Of a stretch of 31,585 bases of DNA, positions 24,101 to 29,804 are shown in pieces. The notes beneath the pieces are model-generated. The model saw nothing but the letters and a program-made list of their open reading frames with translations, had not been told where the DNA came from and ran no database searches. Within the stretch, counting starts at the first letter, position 1. Every line of letters begins with the position of its first letter. Source of the DNA: an uncultured Eubacteriales bacterium (GTDB lineage: Bacteria > Bacillota > Clostridia > Oscillospirales > Acutalibacteraceae). A program made the position numbers and the translations under genes. The DNA is taken from assembly GCA_934647945.1 (NCBI GenBank), contig CAKUFK010000020.1, positions 1-31,585 of the forward strand. The letters run 5' to 3'.

Positions 24101-25171
24101 AATCCCCTGACCCTGCTGGAAAGCGGGCGGATCCATTACGTTATTTCCACTTCTTCCAAGGGCCGGATCCCCACCATGGACGATGTGCGTATCCGCCGCA
24201 AGGCGGTGGAGAGGAGCATCCCCTGCCTGACCTCCCTCGACACGGCGAACGCCGTGGCGGACAGCCTGCGCAGCCGGTATTCGGTCCATAGCACCGAGCT
24301 TGTCAACCTCAACCGCCTGCGCCGGGGACGGCGGCGCCATCCCTTCGCTAAAATGGAGGGCTGCGGCAACGATTACATTTACTTCGACTGTATGCGCCTG
24401 GACATCGAAAACCCGGAGGGCCTCAGTGTCCGCCTGTCCGACCGGCATCAGGGCATCGGCGGGGACGGCGTGGTGCTGATCCTGCCCTCCGCTGTTGCCG
24501 ACGCCCGGATGCGGATGTTCAACCTGGACGGCAGCGAGGGGAAAATGTGCGGCAACGCCATCCGCTGCGTGGGCAAGTATCTGTACGATCACGACATCGT
24601 CCGGAAATTGGAGATGACTATTGAAACCCTATCGGGAATCAAGACCCTGCGGCTGCACAAAATAAACGGCGAGGTGCGGCAGGCTACGGTGGATATGGGC
24701 CCGCCTGAGCTGCGGCCGCCCCTGATCCCGGTGAAGCTCGGCGGCGACCGGGTGGTAGGCCGGCCGGTTTCCATTGCGGGCGGGGAATACGCGATCACCT
24801 GCGTATCCATGGGAAACCCCCACTGCGTGGTGTTCGGCGGCAATCCGGACGCCCTGGAGCTGGAGACGCTGGGCCCGCGGTTTGAACACGATCCGCTGTT
24901 CCCCGAGCGGGTGAACACCGAATTCATCCAGGTCATCGGCCGGAACACTCTCAAAATGCGGGTGTGGGAGCGGGGTAGCGGGGAAACGTGGGCCTGCGGC
25001 ACCGGCGCCTGCGCGGCGGCGGTGGCCGCGGTGGAAAACGGCTTTTGCGACAAAGACACCGACATCACCGTCAAGCTGCGGGGCGGGGATCTGATGATCC
25101 GCGTTGCCGACGGGACGGTGTATCTGACCGGCGGCGCCCGGACCGTGTTCGAAGGCGTCGTAGAGATTTGA
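21131..25171 (+). CDS. CarB-DapF fusion: carbamoyl-phosphate synthase large subunit fused to diaminopimelate epimerase
   Basis: One uninterrupted 1346-residue frame. Residues 1 to about 1057 are a complete CarB: two ATP-grasp halves beginning [21 protein letters not shown] (cut short here as GSGPIVIGQ) and [17 protein letters not shown], and an MGS-like allosteric domain from about 935. A short basic linker (RLRRGRRRH, about 1062-1070) joins a complete DapF (about 1071-1346). DapF opens with [14 protein letters not shown] and has both catalytic cysteines, Cys1140 in KMCGNAIRC and Cys1289 in WACGTGAC. Internal re-initiation is unlikely: the only nearby ATG (24353) has no ribosome binding site and would remove the first DapF strand. 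The start is ATG 21131, 9 nt after GGAGG. A sequencing or assembly error removing a stop is the main alternative. Confidence 0.9.
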   Translation: [1346 protein letters not shown]

Positions 25172-25185
25172 AGGAGGCAACCACT

Positions 25186-26376
25186 ATGCGAATCAACCGG
25201 CATTACGGGGAGCTTCAGGACAGCTACCTCTTTTCCACCATCGCGCGGCGGGTGGCCGATTATCAGCAGGCCCATCCCGAGGCCGATGTGATCCGGCTGG
25301 GGATCGGGGATGTAACGCGGCCCCTGTGCCCGGCGGTAACAGAAGCGCTCTCCGCCGCTGTCCGGGAGATGGGGGAGAAGGCGACCTTCCGCGGCTACGG
25401 TCCGGAACAGGGATACGATTTTCTCCGTGAGGCGGTCCGGGAGTATTACGGCGAAAGGGGCATTGCCCTCGACCTGCATGAAATCTTTATCAGCGACGGG
25501 GCAAAAAGCGACCTCGGCAACATCCTGGACCTGTTCGATACGGACAACACCGTGCTGGTGCCGGATCCGGTCTATCCGGTATATGTGGATACCAATCGGA
25601 TGGCGGGGCGGCAGGTGCGGTACCTCGATGCCTCCCGGGAGAACGGGTTTCTGCCCATGCCGGAGGAGGGCGTGCGGGCCGATCTGATCTATCTCTGTTC
25701 CCCCAACAATCCCACCGGCGCGGTGTACTCCCGGGAGCAACTGAAGGCGTGGGTGGAGTATGCGCTGGAGCAGAACGCGGTCATCCTGTTTGACGCCGCG
25801 TATGAGGCGTTTATCCGGGACGAAGCCCTGCCCAGGAGCATTTACGAGATCGAAGGGGCGGAGCGCTGCGCCATTGAGTTCTGTTCCTTTTCCAAGACCG
25901 CCGGCTTCACCGGCACCCGCTGCGGCTGGACGGTGGTGCCCCTGTCTCTGGAGACGGAGGGCATGAGCCTCAACCATATGTGGCTGCGCCGCCAGACAAC
26001 CAAATTCAATGGAGTCCCCTATATCGTGCAGCGGGGCGCGGCGGCGGTATTCACCCCGGAGGGACAGCGGCAGACCGCCGAGGGGATCGCTTATTACCGC
26101 GAAAATGCCCACCTGATCGCGGACGCACTGACCGGGCTCGGGATCTGGTACACCGGCGGGGTAAATTCCCCCTATGTCTGGCTGGCCTGCCCGGATGGAA
26201 TGGATTCCTGGACGTTTTTCGACCGGCTGCTGGAGAAAGCACAGGTGGTCGGCACCCCCGGGGCCGGTTTCGGCCGGAATGGGGAAGGCTATTTCCGTCT
26301 GACGGCCTTCGGCGACCGGGACCGTACCAGGCAGGCCGTGGAACGGCTCCGCCGCCTTTCTTTATCCGGCCGATAA
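25186..26376 (+). CDS. dapL: LL-diaminopimelate aminotransferase
   Basis: DapL converts tetrahydrodipicolinate directly to LL-diaminopimelate using glutamate and PLP, bypassing the acylated intermediates. The product is then epimerised to meso-DAP by the DapF domain encoded immediately upstream. The 396-residue fold-type I aminotransferase shows RLGIGDVTRPL, FRGYGPEQGYDFLREA, SDGAKSDLGN, YLCSPNNPTGA and the PLP lysine in SFSKTAGFTGTRCGW. GTPGAGFGRNGEGYFRL is near the C-terminus. The start is ATG 25186, after AAGGAGG, 14 nt past the fusion gene, so it belongs to the carA operon. A weak GGCC/GGCC hairpin followed by T6 near 26396 may terminate the operon. Confidence 0.95.
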   Translation: MRINRHYGELQDSYLFSTIARRVADYQQAHPEADVIRLGIGDVTRPLCPAVTEALSAAVREMGEKATFRGYGPEQGYDFLREAVREYYGERGIALDLHEIFISDGAKSDLGNILDLFDTDNTVLVPDPVYPVYVDTNRMAGRQVRYLDASRENGFLPMPEEGVRADLIYLCSPNNPTGAVYSREQLKAWVEYALEQNAVILFDAAYEAFIRDEALPRSIYEIEGAERCAIEFCSFSKTAGFTGTRCGWTVVPLSLETEGMSLNHMWLRRQTTKFNGVPYIVQRGAAAVFTPEGQRQTAEGIAYYRENAHLIADALTGLGIWYTGGVNSPYVWLACPDGMDSWTFFDRLLEKAQVVGTPGAGFGRNGEGYFRLTAFGDRDRTRQAVERLRRLSLSGR

Positions 26377-26439
26377 CGTGCCGTGAAGGCCTTTTTTCTC
26401 TCCTTTTTGCAGATGACAGCGGCTTGTCCGAATTTTTGC

Positions 26440-26468
26440 TTGACTTTTATAGACCTCTTGGATATAAT
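26440..26468 (+). promoter_or_regulatory. Strong promoter of the tRNA-Lys gene
   Basis: TTGACT (26440-26445) and a perfect TATAAT (26463-26468) are spaced by 17 bp, about 48 bp before the tRNA. Confidence 0.85.
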
Positions 26469-26516
26469 ATTTCAAGCGGTCTTTTGGTGGATATCCGCCA
26501 GGGACAAGCCGTATAA

Positions 26517-26592
26517 GAACCATTAGCTCAGCTGGCAGAGCACCTGACTTTTAATCAGGGTGTCCGGGGTTCGAATCCCCGATGGTTCACCA
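26517..26592 (+). tRNA. tRNA-Lys (anticodon UUU)
   Basis: The gene folds as a standard cloverleaf: acceptor stem GAACCAT/ATGGTTC, D-arm GCTC...GAGC, anticodon stem CCTGA/TCAGG with loop CTTTTAA (anticodon TTT at 26550-26552), and T-arm CCGGGG/CCCCGA region with GTTCGAATC. The discriminator base is A and CCA is encoded. Its 3' half, from the anticodon stem onward, forms the left copy of the 88-bp direct repeat of the inserted element, so integration leaves the tRNA intact. Confidence 0.97.
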
Positions 26593-26634
26593 ACAAAACA
26601 AAATCACCCGCTAACCCTTGTCATTACAGGGCTG
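26547..26634. repeat. Left att site: 88-bp direct repeat, copy 1
   Basis: Identical over 88 bp to 29705-29792. It begins in the anticodon stem of tRNA-Lys and runs through the tRNA 3' end and most of its terminator hairpin. After one mismatch (G versus A) a further nine bases match. Confidence 0.92.
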
Positions 26635-26646
26635 GCGGGTGTTTCT
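26605..26646. terminator. Bidirectional terminator of tRNA-Lys and integrase
   Basis: CACCCGC (26605-26611) pairs with GCGGGTG (26635-26641), with an inner CCCT/AGGG stem, followed by TTTCTC on plus and by GATTTTGTTTTG on minus. It would end both the tRNA transcript and the converging integrase transcript. Confidence 0.75.
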
Positions 26647-27531
26647 CTATGACCGGGCCAAGTTGTCCAAAGGGCTATAAGCTGTAAAGCACGACACCTT
26701 TTTTCCGGGAATCGTGTGTATATACTTCTTGACCATTTCGAGGCTTGTATGCCCCAAAATCTGTTGAAGGGCATACACGTCCCCGCCGTTCTCCAGATAC
26801 CGGGTGGCGAAGGTATGCCGTAGCAGATGGGCATGCAACCGGGGAATGCCGGAACGTCCTTTCAGCTTGCGGAACATCTGTCTAACCGCGCAGAGGGTGA
26901 GGGGCTGTCCGTCCCGGTTCAGAAAGACCGATCGGTGATGGACACTGGCGGGACGCCGGGCAAGATACCGCGAAAGCGTTTTCCGGGTGTACAGGCCGAG
27001 GGGGACAATGCGCTGTTTGTTCCCCTTGCCTGTGATAACGGCATACCCTTCAGCCAGATGAAGGCCGTCCAGAGAGAGGAAAGCGGCTTCATGCATACGC
27101 AGACCGCTGTCCAGCATGAGGGAGCACAGGCACAAATCCCGCAACTGCAAGGAGGAACGGACGGAGAAGCAGGACACGAGCCGCCGTACCTCATCATCGG
27201 TGAGAATGTCGATCAGCTGACGACGGGCCTTTGGAAGCCGGAACCGCTCGGAGAGGTTGACCGGATGGTATTCCTCCATGTACAGCCAAGACAGAAACGA
27301 ACGGACACCCCGGATATAAGTCTGCACTGTGACGGTGGTTCTCTGGCCGTCAGAAAGCCACAGAGCGTATTCCTTAAGGCGAGAAAGGGTAAGAACCGTC
27401 ACATCCTGATTAGGGCCCAGAAAGGCCGAAAAACGGCCCAGTGTGTCCCGGTAGTATCGGAGGGTATGCGGAGAGTTACCCCGTACCTGCTGATCGATCA
27501 GAAAGGCATCAACGGCTTGCTGGATGGTCAT
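26647..27531 (-). CDS. Tyrosine recombinase/integrase
   Basis: This 294-residue phage-type integrase is likely to insert the element into the tRNA-Lys gene. It has an N-terminal SAM-like core-binding domain (about 1-85) and the catalytic domain with Arg145 (DSGLRMHE), Lys169 or Lys172 (GKGNKQR) and His235/Arg238 (HAHLLRH). His261 (LGHTSLEM) and nucleophile Tyr270 (VKKYIH) complete the site. The start is ATG 27531, 9 nt after GGGAG; the gene overlaps the end of rep by 23 nt. Its stop lies 12 bp past the left att repeat. It is highly similar to the second integrase at 29805-30623, which lacks the N-terminal residues. Confidence 0.94.
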   Translation of the reverse strand: MTIQQAVDAFLIDQQVRGNSPHTLRYYRDTLGRFSAFLGPNQDVTVLTLSRLKEYALWLSDGQRTTVTVQTYIRGVRSFLSWLYMEEYHPVNLSERFRLPKARRQLIDILTDDEVRRLVSCFSVRSSLQLRDLCLCSLMLDSGLRMHEAAFLSLDGLHLAEGYAVITGKGNKQRIVPLGLYTRKTLSRYLARRPASVHHRSVFLNRDGQPLTLCAVRQMFRKLKGRSGIPRLHAHLLRHTFATRYLENGGDVYALQQILGHTSLEMVKKYIHTIPGKKVSCFTAYSPLDNLARS

Positions 27532-28465
27532 TCTCAAAATCTCCCTCTTGCCTTTTGGCACGTTTTAAGTTAAAACTATAGTACCGAATGGTGTTGAGGG
27601 ACTTGTCTTCATCGTCGAGTATCTCAACCGTTGAGGAGTAGTCGGGGGTCGCGTCCCCGACTATTTCTTTTACACGGCTGTATGTCATTTTTTCAGAAGA
27701 AGGGGGGACGATTCCCCGACTATGACGAAAGATGTTCATACCGGAGGGATACAGGTAACAACGGCCGCCCTTGACCATACGCTTTGAAACAAGACTTCCG
27801 TTCTCATCCCGCATTTCAACATCTCTAATTTCAATATGATCCGGAACACCCGTTAAATTAATATACTCCGAAAGTTCGATATCCGCGAGGTAGGCAGAAA
27901 GGTATGCACCGATGTTGTCACAATGATTCAAACGCTTTGTCGTAGTCCATCCATGTCCCCAAAGGCGTTCCATCTCGGAATTCGGTATGTAAAGTTTTTT
28001 GGAACTGGTATCTTTCATCAAAATATGGCAATGCCAAGCACCGCGAGCTTGAGGTTCCACAACTAAAAAATATTCGATACCGGGGAAGCGTCGCTTTAAC
28101 CGTTTCATGAACACATCGATATCACGGTAAAGCCGCTTGACATCGGTCATATTTTCAGCATAGGTCAGAGTTACAAAAAGCTCATTTTTCGCGCCGGTGA
28201 AGTTGTTATTGATATAATGCCGGATCTTCGAAAAAGTTTGTTTCAAGCTGGAAACATTACAGGCTCGGTTTTCTCCGTGTTGGTAGTCCTTTACTTCTCC
28301 GGTTTCATTGAGGATATACTGATCTTTGCTGATCTTGGTGATACTCCGAAGTCCGGTAGGGTTGGCGGTCATGGTTCTGACCTCGACAATATCGCCCATG
28401 CGCGTAACGGTACAGCTTTCAGTATCTAACGGCAAATACGCGCCGCTGCTCTTTTGGAACTTCAT
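27509..28465 (-). CDS. HUH-type rolling-circle replication initiator
   Basis: This 318-residue protein has the marks of a Rep endonuclease: motif 1 FVTLTY at 97-102, the HUH metal-binding motif in RGAWHCHILM (His145, His147) and a downstream tyrosine motif NIGAYLSAYLADI (Tyr188, Tyr192) that would hold the nicking tyrosine. It resembles the Gp2/ORF2-type replication proteins of small Gram-positive elements and phages. It would nick one strand at a double-strand origin to start replication of the excised circle. The start is ATG 28465, 5 nt after AAAGGAG; GTG 28471 is not favoured. It is translationally linked to the integrase by overlap. Confidence 0.85.
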   Translation of the reverse strand: MKFQKSSGAYLPLDTESCTVTRMGDIVEVRTMTANPTGLRSITKISKDQYILNETGEVKDYQHGENRACNVSSLKQTFSKIRHYINNNFTGAKNELFVTLTYAENMTDVKRLYRDIDVFMKRLKRRFPGIEYFLVVEPQARGAWHCHILMKDTSSKKLYIPNSEMERLWGHGWTTTKRLNHCDNIGAYLSAYLADIELSEYINLTGVPDHIEIRDVEMRDENGSLVSKRMVKGGRCYLYPSGMNIFRHSRGIVPPSSEKMTYSRVKEIVGDATPDYSSTVEILDDEDKSLNTIRYYSFNLKRAKRQEGDFENDHPASR

Positions 28466-28518
28466 CGGCACTCCTTTCCCCGCAAACGGTGTAATGTTGC
28501 AGTATAATCAAGTTAATA

Positions 28519-28605
28519 GGGGGCGCCCCTGCGGGGCTGCCCCCTTTCCCTGGCATGTGGCGTACCCCCCGCTAAAGCGGGGGGCGCACCACCCCCCGGC
28601 CACAC
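28519..28605. other. GC-rich hairpin cluster upstream of rep
   Basis: GGGGGC/GCCCCC with inner CCCC/GGGG forms one hairpin (28519-28544). A perfect 9-bp stem CCCCCCGCT/AGCGGGGGG (28565-28584) forms another. CATGTG near 28554 and CACATG near 28603 could enclose the second hairpin. It lies between the small upstream gene and rep in otherwise AT-richer DNA. It could be a replication origin, a single-strand origin or a terminator; the sequence alone does not decide. Confidence 0.55.
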
Positions 28606-28632
28606 ATGATTCGTAGACCACAGGATAACGCT

Positions 28633-28854
28633 TTACCGGAAATCCACCGCAGATAAATGACCGACATTCACAAACAATTCGATGGCGTGCTGATCTTGAT
28701 ATCTACGCACGTTATAACGGGCCCAATCTTTGACGGAATCCGGGAATACCGTACAGTGGTCTCCAAGCTCATCCATAATCCATAACAGATAGGTATCGGC
28801 AGCCAGATCGTTCACGAGGTTCAAGAAATCATCCAACGACATTTCATGAGACAC
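28633..28854 (-). CDS. Small element-encoded hypothetical protein, 73 aa
   Basis: I do not recognise this family. The protein is acidic and helical-looking (MSHEMSLDDFLNLVNDL, then LLWIMDELGDHC, DWARYNVRRYQ, ELFVNVGHLSAVDF), without membrane segments. The start is GTG 28854, 9 nt after AAGGAG; ATG 28842 is an alternative. It lies 13 nt after the excisionase-like gene and before rep, so it is part of the element's main operon and may assist replication or copy control. Function is not assignable. Confidence 0.65.
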   Translation of the reverse strand: MSHEMSLDDFLNLVNDLAADTYLLWIMDELGDHCTVFPDSVKDWARYNVRRYQDQHAIELFVNVGHLSAVDFR

Positions 28855-28867
28855 ACTACAACACTCC

Positions 28868-29044
28868 TTAACTGTTATTTTTGTTATAGTCCTCCATCCA
28901 AGCCATAACTTTTTCATAGTCATAGCGCACGAGCTTTGCGCCAAGACGCACATACGGCATACCACGATCCCGGCACATATACAGAAACACCCGGCCCACA
29001 TGTAAAACATCGCACAACTGTTTTTCCGTCAACAGATTTGACAT
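28868..29044 (-). CDS. Excisionase-like helix-turn-helix protein
   Basis: The 58-residue protein has a MerR/AlpA-type winged helix: LLTEKQLCDVLHVGRVFLYM followed by the wing MPYVRLGAKLVRYDYEKVMAWM. Such proteins serve as recombination directionality factors or small activators in integrated elements. I choose ATG 29044, 9 nt after AAAGGA; the nearer in-frame ATGs have no spacing. First gene of the minus-strand operon leading through rep to the integrase. Confidence 0.8.
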   Translation of the reverse strand: MSNLLTEKQLCDVLHVGRVFLYMCRDRGMPYVRLGAKLVRYDYEKVMAWMEDYNKNNS

Positions 29045-29062
29045 GTTCATCATTCCTTTCAA

Positions 29063-29232
29063 TTATTTAACCAACAACATTATTGTATTTTATAAACACA
29101 TTAAACTTGTTAACAAAAAGTAAATAATTCCGTCTAAAACAGAAATAAAAAATAGACAGTCGAGAATGACTGCCTTAAACCAAGCGGATTATGATAAAAT
29201 AAGTTGAGGTTGAAAGAAACGGGGGCGATAAG
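29063..29232. promoter_or_regulatory. Divergent control region of the element
   Basis: On the minus strand TTGTTA (29111-29116) and a TATAAA-like -10 (about 29089-29094) would drive the xis-rep-int operon; the -35 lies in the palindrome TTGTTAACAA (29107-29116). On the plus strand ATGACT (29166-29171) and TATGAT (29190-29195), spacer 18, would drive the XRE gene; the -35 is overlapped by the inverted repeat CAGTC/GACTG (29157-29172). Both palindromes are candidate binding sites for the XRE protein, giving a genetic switch. Confidence 0.45.
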
Positions 29233-29556
29233 ATGAAACTGACAACAAAACAGATACTAAGAATGGAACGATTAAAAAGAGGATGGACACAAGAAGATGT
29301 CGCAAACATGCTCAATATGGGTAGAGCATCATATGCACAATATGAAACCGGGAAAAATATACCCACAACAGAAAACATTATAAAGTTAGCCCAAATATAC
29401 CGAGTACCAACAGACTACCTTTTACAAGTCGATTATGGTGAAGCTATTAAATTCAGCATGAAACAAGGAAAAGAATGGGGAGAAGAACTAGCAGACGAAT
29501 ACATCGAAAAAATGGAAAAAAAGCGTGTCCGAAAAAAGAAGGCAGAACAAGAATAA
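29233..29556 (+). CDS. XRE-family repressor of the element
   Basis: This 107-residue cytoplasmic regulator has a helix-turn-helix at about residues 8-62 (LKRGWTQEDVANMLNMGRAS, YAQYETGKNIPTTENI, YRVPTDYLL). Its C-terminal tail is highly charged (EKMEKKRVRKKKAEQE). It is transcribed away from the xis-rep-int operon, the usual arrangement for a lysogeny-type repressor. Codon use is AT-rich compared with the chromosome. The start is ATG 29233, with GGGGGCG as a modest ribosome binding site. Confidence 0.88.
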   Translation: MKLTTKQILRMERLKRGWTQEDVANMLNMGRASYAQYETGKNIPTTENIIKLAQIYRVPTDYLLQVDYGEAIKFSMKQGKEWGEELADEYIEKMEKKRVRKKKAEQE

Positions 29557-29559
29557 AAA

Positions 29560-29617
29560 CCAGCGCGTCGGCACCCTACGGGCTACCCCCGACGCCCGTG
29601 CTACGCACGGAAGCTGG
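29560..29617. other. Three-way-junction structured element
   Basis: Nested complementarity: outer CCAGC (29560-29564) with GCTGG (29613-29617); arm one GCGTCGG (29565-29571) with CCGACGC (29589-29595); arm two CCGTGC (29596-29601) with GCACGG (29605-29610) and a TAC loop. Inside arm one a further CCC-TAC-GGG hairpin repeats the TAC loop. It starts 4 bp after the XRE stop codon. Candidates are a replication origin for the HUH Rep or a small RNA/terminator. Confidence 0.7.
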
Positions 29618-29680
29618 CTAAGGCCGATATGAAAAGGCGAAGGGATAGTCTTTACGTCTGCAAAGACAAAGGGTGTGTAC

Positions 29681-29757
29681 GTGTGCTCAGTAGGCAGGGC
29701 ACCAACTTTTAATCAGGGTGTCCGGGGTTCGAATCCCCGATGGTTCACCAACAAAAC
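29681..29757 (+). pseudogene. tRNA-Lys-like remnant at the right junction
   Basis: The 3' half (from 29705) is identical to tRNA-Lys. Upstream of the repeat, GCTCAGTAGGCAGGGCACC still resembles the tRNA's D-arm GCTCAGCTGGCAGAGCACC, with two changes in the loop, one further substitution and a missing base before the anticodon stem. The 5' acceptor strand is not recognisable, so no functional tRNA is expected. Confidence 0.7.
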
Positions 29758-29792
29758 AAAATCACCCGCTAACCCTTGTCATTACAGGGCTG
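29705..29792. repeat. Right att site: 88-bp direct repeat, copy 2
   Basis: Identical to 26547-26634. It separates the complete element from the truncated second integrase, which follows it at the same 12-bp distance as the first integrase follows copy 1. Confidence 0.92.
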
Positions 29793-29804
29793 ACGGGTGT
29801 TTTG

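Larger units (their letters stand above)
26547..29792. mobile_element. Integrated element of about 3.16 kb at tRNA-Lys (integrase, HUH Rep, small protein, Xis-like, XRE)
   Basis: The two 88-bp direct repeats start 3158 bp apart (26547 and 29705). Between them lie a tyrosine integrase, a rolling-circle-type Rep, a 73-residue protein, an excisionase-like protein and a divergently encoded XRE repressor. Two GC-rich structured regions interrupt AT-richer coding sequence. No relaxase beyond the HUH Rep, no coupling protein and no cargo gene are seen. The composition from about 27560 to 29556 is clearly more AT-rich than the surrounding chromosome, consistent with transfer. The integrase reads toward the left att site. 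Confidence 0.88.

Noticed and set aside
24589..26112. 507-codon antisense frame opposite dapF and dapL
   Set aside because: Shadow frame without start signals; the plus strand encodes clear enzymes.
26377..26439. Strong terminator after dapL
   Set aside because: Only a GGCC/GGCC pairing precedes the T-run at about 26396; too weak to list as a separate feature.
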